64,000 bases of DNA from an uncultured Odoribacter sp. (GCA_900544025.1 UQTM01000001.1:1-64000); one strand, 5' to 3'; shown: positions 1 to 9,500, numbered from the stretch's first letter. Notes: generated by a model not told the origin, from the sequence alone. Program-made: numbers and translations.

Positions 1-85
1 CGTCGATCACCCCGCCTACAGCCACTCCGTGCGATTCTCCGAACGAAGTCAGCCGAAAAAGTTTTCCAATGGTATTACCAGCCAT
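1..85 (-). CDS. aroC: Chorismate synthase, N-terminal fragment (gene runs off the left edge)
   Basis: Only the first 28 codons lie in the window. They read MAGNTIGKLFRLTSFGESHG and then continue AVGGVIDG. This is the standard start of chorismate synthase, including the GESHG motif of the FMN/EPSP site. The family makes chorismate from EPSP in the last step of the shikimate pathway, in the cytoplasm. The gene sits just downstream of slyD in the same direction, but a hairpin with a T-rich tail (101-131) separates them, so it may need its own promoter. The start ATG is the only one possible here. Identification is firm despite the short length. Confidence 0.9.
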   Translation of the reverse strand, partial: MAGNTIGKLFRLTSFGESHGVAVGGVID

Positions 86-100
86 ACTATAAAATAAAAT

Positions 101-131
101 ACAGGGCGTACACGTAACGCCTGCGCCCTGT
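101..131 (-). terminator. Rho-independent terminator after slyD
   Basis: Eight-base-pair GC-rich inverted repeat (ACAGGGCG, 101-108, with CGCCCTGT, 124-131). On the minus strand it is followed by TATTTTATTTT. It lies 24 bases past the slyD stop and just before the aroC start. Confidence 0.7.
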
Positions 132-154
132 TTTGTTCTTCAATATTTCATTAT

Positions 155-715
155 TTAATGGCAACCGCCGCATCCGCAACCACTGTCGTCGGAACCGCAA
201 CATCCCTCCTCCTCGTGTGATCCGCATCCGCTGCAACCGCCGCATTTATGAGAATGTAAAGCTTCCAGCTCTTCATCCGTAGCATCGCGCACCGTCAGAA
301 CCTCTCCTTTAAAATAAAGGTCTTTCCCGGCCAACTGGTGATTGAAGTCGATCTGCACGTCTTCATCCCCGATAGAAATAATTTTACCTTCCAATCTGCG
401 TCCGATACTGTCCATCATAGGCAAAGTATTCCCTACAACCATATCTTCAGCCTCCACTTCTTTAAATATATCTTTCGGCAAATCCACAATCATGTCCTCG
501 TTTACCTCACCATAGGCATTAGCCGACGGAATCTTGAAATCGAACTTATCTCCCGGTTTCTTATCCAGCAGATTCATTTCAAAATATTCCAATGTCTGTC
601 CCTGTCCGCAAATAAACTCCAACGGTTGGTCGGCTCCGGCCTTTTCCAAAATATCTCCGTCCGGTTCGGTTTTCAATTCGTAGCTCACGGCTACAACCTT
701 ATTTTTTGTAATCAT
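155..715 (-). CDS. slyD: FKBP-type peptidyl-prolyl isomerase, SlyD family
   Basis: A 186-residue protein beginning MITKNKVVAVSYELKTEPDG. The opening matches the split FKBP domain of SlyD, with the inserted-flap chaperone domain roughly at residues 65-125 (it holds the NAYGEVNEDMIVDLP stretch). The last 33 residues (154-186) are a His/Cys tail with HSHKCGGC, CGSH, CC and CGCGGCH, the hallmark metal-binding tail of SlyD. The family catalyses proline isomerisation and supplies nickel for metalloenzyme maturation. There is no signal peptide, so it acts in the cytosol. A TATTTTTG promoter box lies about 25 bases upstream. It is followed by a terminator and aroC. Confidence 0.93.
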   Translation of the reverse strand: MITKNKVVAVSYELKTEPDGDILEKAGADQPLEFICGQGQTLEYFEMNLLDKKPGDKFDFKIPSANAYGEVNEDMIVDLPKDIFKEVEAEDMVVGNTLPMMDSIGRRLEGKIISIGDEDVQIDFNHQLAGKDLYFKGEVLTVRDATDEELEALHSHKCGGCSGCGSHEEEGCCGSDDSGCGCGGCH

Positions 716-740
716 TCTGTATTTTTAATTAGTTTAATGA

Positions 741-770
741 CAAAAATACGATAAAATAATGAAAACCGAA
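741..770 (-). promoter_or_regulatory. Bacteroidetes-type promoter for slyD
   Basis: On the minus strand a -7 box TATTTTTG (741-748) matches TAnnTTTG. A weak -33 element TTCG (767-770) lies 18 bases upstream. It is about 25 bases before the slyD start codon. Confidence 0.55.
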
Positions 771-793
771 GAATAGGCATCGAAATTTACCAA

Positions 794-3118
794 TTATTCA
801 CTCTTTAAAATTTTGACCGGACTGATTTTGGTAACACGGATTACCTGTGTACATACCGTCACCAGCGCCACAACAACGGCAATCAATCCCGCTCCTATAA
901 ATACCCACCAGCTCAGCGAAGTGCGCACCGAAAAATCTTCCAGCCACAGGGATATAAAATAATAAGACAAAACTATCGCTACGACGATTGCAATACCTAC
1001 CAGATACATAAACCCGGTATTCAGCAGAATCAACAAATCCCACCCGGTGGCCCCGTTCACCCGCCTGATGCCGATATCTTTCAACTGACGTTCACTCTTA
1101 TAATAAGCCACGGCAAACAATCCCGTTATACTCAACAGCACCATAATCACCAAAGCACAAAGGAATATTTTGGCAAGGCGTAGATCCGACTCGTATAATT
1201 CAGCATAAGCCTGATCCAAAAACCGGTATGTGAAAGGCATGTCCGGCACGAATTGCTGCCATTGTTTCTCCATAGCACCGATAGCTTCCCTGGGATTTCC
1301 TTCTACCCGGCACATAAAATAAAAAGTAAAAAGATCGGCCATATTGTCTATAACGGGCAAGTAAAGAAGCGGTGAAGGATTTTTATTTTTCAGGATTTTA
1401 TTTTGAGTGGTACGGACAACTCCTTTTATTATAAAATTAACTCCCCATATATTCAATCTCGTCCCGACAGGTTCTTTTAACCCCAATACCTGCACTCCTT
1501 TTTCATCGATCAGAATATGATTTTTTACCTGTTCGTTATAAAACGGATTTTCTCCTTCCACCAATTGTATTTCCATCATATCCAGAAAATTCGGTTTGAT
1601 CTGGCACAGTTCGAACTGAAAACGTTCCCCGCTACCGGGACGCTGAACAGGATAACCGTCCGCCCAAGACATCGGAACTCCCTGCCGGAGAGAGACCTCC
1701 TTGATCCGGGGATTTCTTAAAAGTTCCCCCCGAACAGCTTCATACCGGTCAAACATATCTCCCTCGGCAGGCATGTAAATAATATTTTCCTTGTTAAATC
1801 CCAGATCGTAATCCACGACATAATTCACCTGCTTATGGACAAAAAAGATCATAATCAGAAAAGCAATGGATACGGTAAACTGCAAAACCAAAAGGGAATT
1901 TTGAAAAAACGACAATCTTTTCCCTCGGAACTGCCTGCTTACCGTGTCGATCACACTAAAACGCGTCATATAAAAAGCCGGATAAGAACCGGCGACCAAT
2001 GTGGTAAAAACGACCACACCGCCTAAGAAAGCATATAGCCAGGGTGAATTAAAACCGATCATCAGCTGATAGTCCGCTAAGCGGTTGAACAAGGGCCGGC
2101 AAAGCAATGCTAAAAAAAATCCGATTCCCGTGGCAAGCAATACATAAGCAAAAGTCTCCGAATAGAACGATTTAATCAGTTGCGTTTTCCCTGCCCCGAA
2201 AGTTTTCTTCACCCCTATTTCTTTCACCCGCATAAAAGAAGTGGCTATAAAAAGATTGATAAAATTGATGCAGGCAATCAACAATATGGCTAAAGCCGTC
2301 AACCCTAAAGTGACGACCAATGATTTACTTCCCATGTTATCGGAATATAAACCGCTGAAATGAATATCCTTTAAAGCTTGTAATTTGATTTCCTGCTTCA
2401 TTTCTTCCATCAGGCTATTGGTTGCCCAGTTTATCCGGGTGAGTTTTTGTTCCACATCCCCGATATGGGAAGCATCGGTTATATATAAATAGGTGGTAAA
2501 CAAATCGGCAGGACAATCCGGACGGGCTGTCCTATCGTAAAAAGGAACGATTACATCGGACTGTATATGACTATTGTAAGGGATATCTTTCATCACTGCG
2601 GAAACCTGCCAATTCATCTTATCCCCCTCGACCAACCGCCCGATGGGATCCTGACCGGGAAACCATTTTTGAGCCACCGACTCACTGATCACGATTTTGT
2701 TTGGAGCATCCAGACAGGTTCTTGCATCTCCCGATTTTAAAGGGAAAGAAAAGAAGGAAAAGAAATTCTCCTCAACCTGCCTGCCCTTGATATCCTGAAA
2801 CGATATTTTATCCACCCGGTAATCACTATTGGAATATGCCGTCCGGCATATTTCTTTCACCTCGGGAAACTTGTCTTTCATGTTATCGCCGAGTTGCCGG
2901 AATGTACCTATCCCCTCTCTTTCTCCTTGAGAACAGGTATATACCCGGTAAATACCGTCACCCTTTGTATGGAAACGATCAAAACTAAACTCTTCCTGCA
3001 CCCACAAGCCGATCAGCACCACAACGGCAATACCTACGCTCAGGCTTCCCAATGCCAAGGCCGACACTTCCTTCCAGTGCATCATACTTTTTATAAACAA
3101 ACGAAGGTATTGTTTCAT
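794..3118 (-). CDS. FtsX/MacB-like ABC transporter permease (orphan)
   Basis: A 774-residue membrane protein. One N-terminal membrane segment (about residues 18-42) precedes a periplasmic MacB_PCD-type domain. Three or four membrane helices follow (about 265-430), then a second periplasmic stretch (about 435-645) and three C-terminal helices (about 650-760). It ends with ISPVKILKSE, the typical FtsX-family end. This double-FtsX layout is common in Bacteroidetes, where such permeases pair with a MacB/LolD-like ATPase. No ATPase lies beside it, so its partner must be elsewhere or it works in another way. The substrate is unknown; members export peptides or lipoproteins or act as mechanotransmitters. 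It is separated from slyD by about 80 bases. Confidence 0.85.
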   Translation of the reverse strand: MKQYLRLFIKSMMHWKEVSALALGSLSVGIAVVVLIGLWVQEEFSFDRFHTKGDGIYRVYTCSQGEREGIGTFRQLGDNMKDKFPEVKEICRTAYSNSDYRVDKISFQDIKGRQVEENFFSFFSFPLKSGDARTCLDAPNKIVISESVAQKWFPGQDPIGRLVEGDKMNWQVSAVMKDIPYNSHIQSDVIVPFYDRTARPDCPADLFTTYLYITDASHIGDVEQKLTRINWATNSLMEEMKQEIKLQALKDIHFSGLYSDNMGSKSLVVTLGLTALAILLIACINFINLFIATSFMRVKEIGVKKTFGAGKTQLIKSFYSETFAYVLLATGIGFFLALLCRPLFNRLADYQLMIGFNSPWLYAFLGGVVVFTTLVAGSYPAFYMTRFSVIDTVSRQFRGKRLSFFQNSLLVLQFTVSIAFLIMIFFVHKQVNYVVDYDLGFNKENIIYMPAEGDMFDRYEAVRGELLRNPRIKEVSLRQGVPMSWADGYPVQRPGSGERFQFELCQIKPNFLDMMEIQLVEGENPFYNEQVKNHILIDEKGVQVLGLKEPVGTRLNIWGVNFIIKGVVRTTQNKILKNKNPSPLLYLPVIDNMADLFTFYFMCRVEGNPREAIGAMEKQWQQFVPDMPFTYRFLDQAYAELYESDLRLAKIFLCALVIMVLLSITGLFAVAYYKSERQLKDIGIRRVNGATGWDLLILLNTGFMYLVGIAIVVAIVLSYYFISLWLEDFSVRTSLSWWVFIGAGLIAVVVALVTVCTQVIRVTKISPVKILKSE

Positions 3119-3241
3119 AGATTTTAATTTTTATTCGTTTCCAATCTTATTTATTACAATTTTTTAACTTCAACAATTTATATACCAAACAAACTAACAC
3201 ACTAAATTTCAGCAAATTAAAAACATTCACACAAACACATC

Positions 3242-3273
3242 ATGTCTAATATATTTACACCGATGTCTAATAT
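3242..3273. repeat. Two 11-bp direct repeats, 21 bp apart, upstream of nadB
   Basis: ATGTCTAATAT occurs at 3242-3252 and again at 3263-3273, exactly two helical turns apart. They sit between the divergent permease gene and the nadB promoter. The spacing suits a regulator binding one face of the helix; that role is inference. Confidence 0.4.
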
Positions 3274-3366
3274 TTCAACACTTCATCCGCTATCATTTCA
3301 AGTGCTTTTTAAAGCTCTCAAGCAAAAAAAAACGGAAACAGTATATCTGTCTTCACAAAAAAATGG

Positions 3367-3374
3367 TACTTTCG
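3367..3374 (+). promoter_or_regulatory. Probable -7 promoter box for nadB
   Basis: TACTTTCG, a TAnnTTyG-type -7 box, 22 bases before the nadB ATG. The -33 region is weak. The short leader implies the nad transcript starts very close to the start codon. Confidence 0.45.
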
Positions 3375-3396
3375 CACTAATTTACATATTTCACCA

Positions 3397-4974
3397 ATGC
3401 ATTATTACGATTATATCATTGTGGGAAGCGGTCTTGCAGGCCTTTACACAGCATTCAAAGCATCTGCATTCGGAAAAGTGGCACTGCTGACCAAATCAAA
3501 TATCACCGAAAGTAACTCTTACTTTGCACAAGGCGGGATAGCGGCCGTTACCGATGAAGACGATGCTCCGGCGCTCCATTTTGAAGATACGATCATTGCC
3601 GGACGGGGATTATGCGATTACCCGGCCGTTCACATTCTGGTGAACGAAGGCCCCCAGCGAATACAGGAGTTAATCGACGAGGGAATGCACTTCGACATGG
3701 AAGACGGCAGCCTGGCATTAGGTCTGGAAGGCGGACACCATAAAAAAAGAATCCTTCATGCCGGAGGGGATGCCACCGGGCGGATGGTTACCAGTTTTAT
3801 GATCGAAAAGGTGAAAGACAATCCCAATATCACGATATTTGAAAATCATTCCGTCATCGGGTTACTGCAGGACAACGGCAAATGTTTCGGCGTGCGTGCC
3901 TGGAACATCGGTCTGAACGAAGAACAACAGTTCTTTGCCACCAATACATTTCTGACTTTAGGAGGAACTTCGGCCATTTATAAAAGAACGACCAATCCCC
4001 ATACGACGATCGGCGACGGACTGGCATTGGCATACGATGCCGGTTGTGAAATAGCGGATATGGAATTTATCCAATTTCACCCTTCCGCTATATACACCGA
4101 ATCGGAAGAGGCCTTTCTAATCAGCGAAGCCGTACGCGGAGAAGGTGCACATCTGATCAACCAGAACGGTGAACGCTTTATGCCGGCGATCCATGAACTT
4201 GCAGAGCTGGCGCCCCGCGACATTGTGGCGCAATCCATCTACCGGCAAATGCAAAAATATAACCAGGAGTATGTTTGGCTATCGCTGAAACACCTCGACC
4301 CGGCTATGATACGCCACCGTTTTCCGAATATTTTTGAAAAATGCCGCGAATTGGGTATCGATATGTGCGACCGCATACCCGTAGCACCTGCCGCCCATTA
4401 TACGGTGGGCGGAGTCCGAACAGACGTTTATGGGCAAACGAACATTCAAAATCTATTTATATGCGGAGAATTGGCTTCTTCCGGAATTATGGGAGCAAAC
4501 CGATTGGCATCCAACTCGCTCATCGAATGCTTGGTTTTCGGGCAAAGGGCTGTGGAAGCCTCCCGGCAAAATAAGCCTGCCGCAGAGCTCCCGCAATTTT
4601 CCACTGTTTTTCATTGCAATCCGGATCGGGCAAACGGCTATATTCAATTGAAAAAAGAGGTATCCCGGATCATGACGAACCATGCCGGAATTATTCGTAG
4701 CGCCGAATCATTACAGAGCGGGCTCGAACAGATCGTCCGGCTTGAAAAGCAATTACCGGACGACAAAACCGAATATCACACCCTGCTCAGCCACAACCTA
4801 TTGACTGTTGCTAAATTAATCATTCGTTCAGCTCTCTACCGGCAAGAAAGCCGCGGGGGACATTACCGGGAAGATTTTCCGGATAATAACGATACATTCC
4901 TCTATCATATCGTGCAGCAAAAAGGCCGGGAAATCCATACCACACCGGTCAATAAAAATTGCGAAAGCGAATAA
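3397..4974 (+). CDS. nadB: L-aspartate oxidase
   Basis: A 525-residue flavoprotein that oxidises L-aspartate to iminoaspartate, the first step of de novo NAD synthesis, with fumarate or oxygen as electron acceptor. Near the N-terminus YIIVGSGLAGLYTA is the FAD-binding GxGxxG fold. Other family landmarks visible are SYFAQGGIAAV, HAGGDATGRM, the substrate-site stretch EFIQFHPSA, and RLASNSLIECLVFG near the end of the FAD domain. The C-terminal helical domain ends around residue 510. Length is normal for NadB. It is followed after 70 bases by nadC and then nadA, so the full pathway from aspartate to nicotinate mononucleotide is clustered. A 5' overlapping frame starting at 3242 was rejected. Confidence 0.96.
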   Translation: MHYYDYIIVGSGLAGLYTAFKASAFGKVALLTKSNITESNSYFAQGGIAAVTDEDDAPALHFEDTIIAGRGLCDYPAVHILVNEGPQRIQELIDEGMHFDMEDGSLALGLEGGHHKKRILHAGGDATGRMVTSFMIEKVKDNPNITIFENHSVIGLLQDNGKCFGVRAWNIGLNEEQQFFATNTFLTLGGTSAIYKRTTNPHTTIGDGLALAYDAGCEIADMEFIQFHPSAIYTESEEAFLISEAVRGEGAHLINQNGERFMPAIHELAELAPRDIVAQSIYRQMQKYNQEYVWLSLKHLDPAMIRHRFPNIFEKCRELGIDMCDRIPVAPAAHYTVGGVRTDVYGQTNIQNLFICGELASSGIMGANRLASNSLIECLVFGQRAVEASRQNKPAAELPQFSTVFHCNPDRANGYIQLKKEVSRIMTNHAGIIRSAESLQSGLEQIVRLEKQLPDDKTEYHTLLSHNLLTVAKLIIRSALYRQESRGGHYREDFPDNNDTFLYHIVQQKGREIHTTPVNKNCESE

Positions 4975-5044
4975 AGCACCGCGATCGGTAAATCGAACCG
5001 CAGCAACGATTCACCCGGATTACAAACGATAAAATTTAAATAAT

Positions 5045-5881
5045 ATGCAATACGACAAATTAATCGACAAACTCATCGACCTCGCTATTGAAGAAGATAT
5101 TGCCACCGGAGACGTGACGACCAATTCCATCATCCCGGCCAATTCCCGTGCCGTAGCTGAAATGAAAATGAAAGCCGATGGAGTGATTTCAGGACTGGAA
5201 GTCGCCCGGCGGGTTTACGAACGTTTCGAAAAAGATATTGTCTGGGAACCTAAAGTGAAAGACGGCGATACGGTAAAGAAAGGAGACATTATCCTTCGCA
5301 TTGAAGCCAGCTACCGTTGCCTGCTGCTCGGAGAACGCCTTTCCCTGAACATTCTGCAAAGAATGTCGGGCATTGCGACAGAAACGGCAAAATATGTGAA
5401 AGAACTGGCGGGCACGCACACCCGGTTATTGGATACCCGCAAAACGGCTCCCGGCCTCCGGGTTTTGGATAAAATGGCCGTAAAAGACGGAGGAGGGACC
5501 AATCATCGTATGGGCCTGTACGACATGGCCATGATCAAAGATAACCACATAAAAGTTGCAGGTAATATTACCAACGCCATTAAAGCAGTCCGGGCAAATA
5601 TTCCCGCCGAAATTAAAATCGAAGTGGAAACCACGAATCTCGACGAAGTACGGGAAGCTTTAGCCTCCGATGCAGAGATTATCATGCTGGACAATATGAG
5701 CAATGCGGAGATGGCGGAAGCCGTCAAGCTGATCGGCGGACGCGCCAAAACCGAAGCTTCCGGAAACATGAGCGTCCCACGCCTGAAAGAAGTTGCCGCC
5801 ACCGGAGTCGATTTTATCAGCGTAGGCGCACTCACCCACTCTGTTACGGCTTTAGACATCAGTATGAATATCAAAGCCTGA
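5045..5881 (+). CDS. nadC: Nicotinate-nucleotide pyrophosphorylase (carboxylating), quinolinate phosphoribosyltransferase
   Basis: A 278-residue enzyme that joins quinolinate to PRPP, releasing CO2 and giving nicotinate mononucleotide. The core motif LLDTRKTAPGLR (about residues 128-139) is followed by KMAVKDGGGTNHRMGLYD and MIKDNH. These supply the quinolinate- and phosphate-binding Arg, Lys and His residues of type II phosphoribosyltransferases. The C-terminal barrel motif FISVGALTHS is also present. It lies 70 bases after nadB with no terminator between, so the two are probably co-transcribed. A hairpin (5925-5964) follows before nadA. Confidence 0.96.
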   Translation: MQYDKLIDKLIDLAIEEDIATGDVTTNSIIPANSRAVAEMKMKADGVISGLEVARRVYERFEKDIVWEPKVKDGDTVKKGDIILRIEASYRCLLLGERLSLNILQRMSGIATETAKYVKELAGTHTRLLDTRKTAPGLRVLDKMAVKDGGGTNHRMGLYDMAMIKDNHIKVAGNITNAIKAVRANIPAEIKIEVETTNLDEVREALASDAEIIMLDNMSNAEMAEAVKLIGGRAKTEASGNMSVPRLKEVAATGVDFISVGALTHSVTALDISMNIKA

Positions 5882-5924
5882 ACCGATCTTTCGGCATTTA
5901 TCTTGTCGAAAATCAAACATAAAC

Positions 5925-5964
5925 CGAAAGCGGAGACTTTTTTCTTAAAAGAACTCCGCTTTCG
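5925..5964 (+). terminator. Hairpin between nadC and nadA
   Basis: An 11-bp perfect inverted repeat (CGAAAGCGGAG, 5925-5935, with CTCCGCTTTCG, 5954-5964) separated by an AT-rich loop. The T-run comes only about 12 bases later, so termination may be partial. Confidence 0.6.
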
Positions 5965-6029
5965 ATGATAACTTCTTTTTCTCCACACGTTTTATATCGT
6001 CTTTCTGTTTCACTTTTTACTTATTCTGC

Positions 6030-6060
6030 TTTACCTTTTCTTTTAACTTTGTTATCTTTG
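6030..6060 (+). promoter_or_regulatory. Promoter for nadA
   Basis: -33 element TTTA (6030-6033), 19-base spacer, and a perfect -7 box TATCTTTG (6053-6060), followed by the nadA ATG 21 bases later. With the hairpin upstream this suggests nadA can be transcribed on its own. Confidence 0.7.
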
Positions 6061-6080
6061 AAGCCGAAAAGGAAAAAATT

Positions 6081-7007
6081 ATGACGAATACAGAAATTAT
6101 TGACAGAATACAGCAATTAAAAAAAGAAAAAAATGCCGTTATTCTGGCACATTACTATACTCGTCCTGAGGTACAGGATATTGCGGATTATCTGGGAGAT
6201 TCTCTCGGATTATCGCAAGAGGCGGGAAAAACCAATGCAGACATCATCGTATTTTGCGGCGTACATTTCATGGCGGAAACCGCTGCAATTATCTCTCCCG
6301 ATAAAAAAGTGCTGATCCCGGCGCAGCATGCAGGCTGCTCCCTGGCAGAAAGCCTTACCGGATACGAACTCCGGGAATGGAAAAAAGCGAATCCGGACGG
6401 AATTGTGGTCAGCTATGTGAATACCACAGCCGAAGTGAAAGCCTGGACGGACATTTGCTGTACTTCCGCAAATGCTTTAAAAGTGGTGGAAAGCCTTCCG
6501 GCAGACAAAAAAATATTATTTGTGCCGGACAAAAATCTCGGAGCGTGGATTCAGAAAAAAACAGGACGCCGAATGGAATTGTGGAGCGGGGATTGTTGCG
6601 TACACGAACGGATCACTTCGAAAATGATTCTTGAAAAAAGCCGGGAATATCCCGAAGCGGATATCCTGATACACCCGGAGAGCAACTGTTCTCATGACGA
6701 CCGGATTCTGGAACTACCGCAAGCCTTTATGTATTCCACGGCAGGAATGATTAAGCATGTGGCGAATTCTCCCAAAAAGCAATTCGTTATCGCAACCGAG
6801 ACCGAGACTATCCACAAATTGAAAAAAGACAACCCGGATAAAGAATTTATCCCGATCCACCCGACAACCATCTGCGGACAAATGAAAAAAGTGACGCTGG
6901 AAAAAGTGCTGGAAGCTTTGGAGAAAGAACAATATTTAGTGACCGTGCCGGACGACATCCGGAAAAAAGCCTGGTTGCCCATAGAAAGAATGTTACAAAT
7001 CAAATAA
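6081..7007 (+). CDS. nadA: Quinolinate synthase
   Basis: A 308-residue [4Fe-4S] enzyme that condenses iminoaspartate (from NadB) with dihydroxyacetone phosphate to form quinolinate. Family marks visible are ILAHYYTRPEVQDIADYLGDS near the N-terminus, VFCGVHFMAET (cluster cysteine), VNTTAEVKAWTDICCTSANA, HPESNCS, and TICGQMKKVTLEKV near the C-terminus with the last cluster cysteine. Length is typical of the short bacterial form. The start ATG follows a clear promoter. It completes the nadBCA set. NadB and NadA act together because iminoaspartate is unstable, which fits their clustering. Confidence 0.96.
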   Translation: MTNTEIIDRIQQLKKEKNAVILAHYYTRPEVQDIADYLGDSLGLSQEAGKTNADIIVFCGVHFMAETAAIISPDKKVLIPAQHAGCSLAESLTGYELREWKKANPDGIVVSYVNTTAEVKAWTDICCTSANALKVVESLPADKKILFVPDKNLGAWIQKKTGRRMELWSGDCCVHERITSKMILEKSREYPEADILIHPESNCSHDDRILELPQAFMYSTAGMIKHVANSPKKQFVIATETETIHKLKKDNPDKEFIPIHPTTICGQMKKVTLEKVLEALEKEQYLVTVPDDIRKKAWLPIERMLQIK

Positions 7008-7052
7008 AAACATTCTCTGCATAAACAGTAAACAGTAACAAAAAAATAAACT

Positions 7053-9500
7053 ATGAATATCTCATTAAACTGGCTGAAAGATTACCTGAAAACCGATTTA
7101 AACGTCGAGGAAATCTGTGAAATATTAACAAGCATCGGGCTTGAAGTAGGCGGATACGAAAAATTCGAATCGATCCGGGGCGGTCTGAAAGGCCTGGTTA
7201 TCGGAGAAGTGAAAACCTGTATCCCACACCCGGACTCCGATCACCTGCACATCACGACCGTGGATTTAGGCGAAGGGCGCCTGGCTCCTATCGTGTGCGG
7301 AGCGCCCAATGTAGCTGCCGGACAAAAAGTTGTGGTGGCTACTGTCGGCACGGTACTTTATGACGGCGATAAGGAATTTGTTATCAAAAAATCGAAAATA
7401 CGCGGACAGGAATCCGAAGGGATGATCTGTGCAGAAGATGAAATCGGGATAGGCGACGATCATTCGGGCATTATCGTCCTGCCGGACACCGCCAAAGTGG
7501 GAACACCTGCCGCAGAATATTATCAAATCACCAACGACTATGTGATCGAAGTGGATATCACCCCTAACCGGGTGGACGGAGCCTCTCACCTGGGAGTGGC
7601 CCGTGACCTGGCTGCCTATTTACAACAAAAACAGGATATTCATTATACCCTGCCCTCTGTAGAACACTTCAAGGCAGACAGTAATACCTCCGGAACCTCT
7701 ATCGAAGTGCTGCGTCCGGAAGCCTGTCCGCGTTATGCAGGAGTGACCATTGAAGGCGTAGAGGTCAAAGAATCGCCGGAATGGCTGAAAGTCCGCCTAA
7801 AGGCTATCGGCTTGCATCCGATCAACAACGTGGTGGACATTACCAACTACATATTATTTGAACTGGGACAGCCCCTTCACGCCTTCGACCTGGATCAGGT
7901 AGCGGGTAACAAAGTGATTGTACGCAGTTTCCCGACCGGGACTAAATTCATTACCCTCGACGGAGTGGAACGCGAACTCAACGAAAACGACCTGATGGTT
8001 TGCAATACCGTCGAACCGATGTGTATTGCCGGAGTTTTCGGAGGCCAAAAAAGCGGAATCACAGACAATACTAAAAACGTATTTTTAGAAAGTGCCTGCT
8101 TCGATCCCGTGTTCGTTCGCAAAACGGCCCGTCGCCACGGCCTGAACACAGATGCCTCTTTCCGTTTTGAAAGAGGAACCGATCCGAATATCGTGATTTA
8201 TGCCCTGAAACGGGCCGCCCTGCTGATCAAAGAATTAGGCGGAGGAAAAATCACATCTGAAATCATCGACATTTATCCGACTCCCGTACAGGATTTTGAA
8301 GTCGAGGTCAAATATGCGCACATCGACCGCCTGATCGGAAAACAGATCGGAAAAGAACAGATCAAAAAAATACTCCATGCTTTAGAGATAAAAATCGTAA
8401 AGGAAACCGGGGAAGGGCTTCTGCTCCAGGTGCCCCCCTACCGGGTGGACGTACGCCGCGAAGCGGACGTGATCGAAGATATTCTCCGGATCTACGGCTT
8501 CAACAACATTGAAGTCCCCGCGAAAGTAAACTCGACGCTAAGCTATTCGGAAAAACCGGATGATTTCCGCTTAAAAAATATCATTGCCGATCTTTTAGCA
8601 GCCAATGGCTTCAACGAGATTATGAATAATTCGCTGACCAAAGCTTCTTACTTTGAGAATCTGGAAACTTATAAGCCGGAAAATACGGTCATGATCTTCA
8701 ATCCGCTCAGTTCAGACCTGAACGCCATGCGCCAGACCTTATTGTTCGGCGGATTGGAATCCATCGCTTATAACATCAACCGGAAAAGCGGCAACCTCCG
8801 GCTCTTTGAATTTGGCAAGGCTTACACCTTCCACAAGAAGGACGGGGAAGACCACCTGAAACAATATCGGGAAGAAGACAAACTATCGCTTTTCATCACC
8901 GGAAACAAAACCGTTCAATCCTGGAACAGCCGGGAAGAAAAAACCGATTTCTTCAACCTCAAGGCCTATTGTGAAATGATTTTGGCACGCCTGGGATTAA
9001 AGCCCGACAATCTCTCTGTTTCTGCATGCGAAGAAGATATCTATCGCGAAGGACTGACTTATTCTCAAAACGGGAAACCTATCGTAACGATGGGTATGTT
9101 AAGCAGTAAAGTGCTGAAAACAATGGATATTGAACAAGACGTGTATTATGCAGAATTTTCCTGGGAAAATATCCTGAAAACCGTTAAAAACCATACGATC
9201 GGCTATGTTCCCATGCCGAAATTCCCGGCCGTGAAACGAGACCTCGCCCTGCTGCTGGATAAGAAAGTGACATTCAAAGAAGTGAGAGACCTCGCTTTGC
9301 GTACAGAGAAAAGCCTGCTGAAATCGGTTAGCCTGTTCGATGTGTACGAAGGGGAGAAACTGGGTGAAGGTAAAAAATCGTATGCGGTGAGCTTCACCAT
9401 TCAGGACGATGAAAAAACATTGACAGACAAACAGATCGACAGGATCATGAATAAGTTAATGGGAACTTACAAACATCAGCTCGGAGCAGAAATCCGATAA
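7053..9500 (+). CDS. pheT: Phenylalanyl-tRNA synthetase beta subunit
   Basis: An 815-residue subunit of the alpha2-beta2 enzyme that charges tRNA-Phe. The order is standard: an N-terminal helix MNISLNWLKDYL, an EMAP/tRNA-binding OB fold (about 40-150), the B3/B4 editing domain (about 210-390, with HPINNVVDITNYILFELGQPLHAFD), B5 (about 400-475), a catalytic-like module, and a C-terminal FDX-ACB anticodon-binding domain from about residue 720 (PKFPAVKRDLALLLD). Full length. The alpha subunit pheS is not in the window, as is common in Bacteroidetes. It starts 45 bases after nadA and may share its transcript; it ends at a strong terminator. Confidence 0.97.
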   Translation: MNISLNWLKDYLKTDLNVEEICEILTSIGLEVGGYEKFESIRGGLKGLVIGEVKTCIPHPDSDHLHITTVDLGEGRLAPIVCGAPNVAAGQKVVVATVGTVLYDGDKEFVIKKSKIRGQESEGMICAEDEIGIGDDHSGIIVLPDTAKVGTPAAEYYQITNDYVIEVDITPNRVDGASHLGVARDLAAYLQQKQDIHYTLPSVEHFKADSNTSGTSIEVLRPEACPRYAGVTIEGVEVKESPEWLKVRLKAIGLHPINNVVDITNYILFELGQPLHAFDLDQVAGNKVIVRSFPTGTKFITLDGVERELNENDLMVCNTVEPMCIAGVFGGQKSGITDNTKNVFLESACFDPVFVRKTARRHGLNTDASFRFERGTDPNIVIYALKRAALLIKELGGGKITSEIIDIYPTPVQDFEVEVKYAHIDRLIGKQIGKEQIKKILHALEIKIVKETGEGLLLQVPPYRVDVRREADVIEDILRIYGFNNIEVPAKVNSTLSYSEKPDDFRLKNIIADLLAANGFNEIMNNSLTKASYFENLETYKPENTVMIFNPLSSDLNAMRQTLLFGGLESIAYNINRKSGNLRLFEFGKAYTFHKKDGEDHLKQYREEDKLSLFITGNKTVQSWNSREEKTDFFNLKAYCEMILARLGLKPDNLSVSACEEDIYREGLTYSQNGKPIVTMGMLSSKVLKTMDIEQDVYYAEFSWENILKTVKNHTIGYVPMPKFPAVKRDLALLLDKKVTFKEVRDLALRTEKSLLKSVSLFDVYEGEKLGEGKKSYAVSFTIQDDEKTLTDKQIDRIMNKLMGTYKHQLGAEIR

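Noticed and set aside
3242..3490. 82-codon plus-strand frame
   Set aside because: Overlaps the nadB promoter and start in another frame; low-complexity and no similarity pattern.
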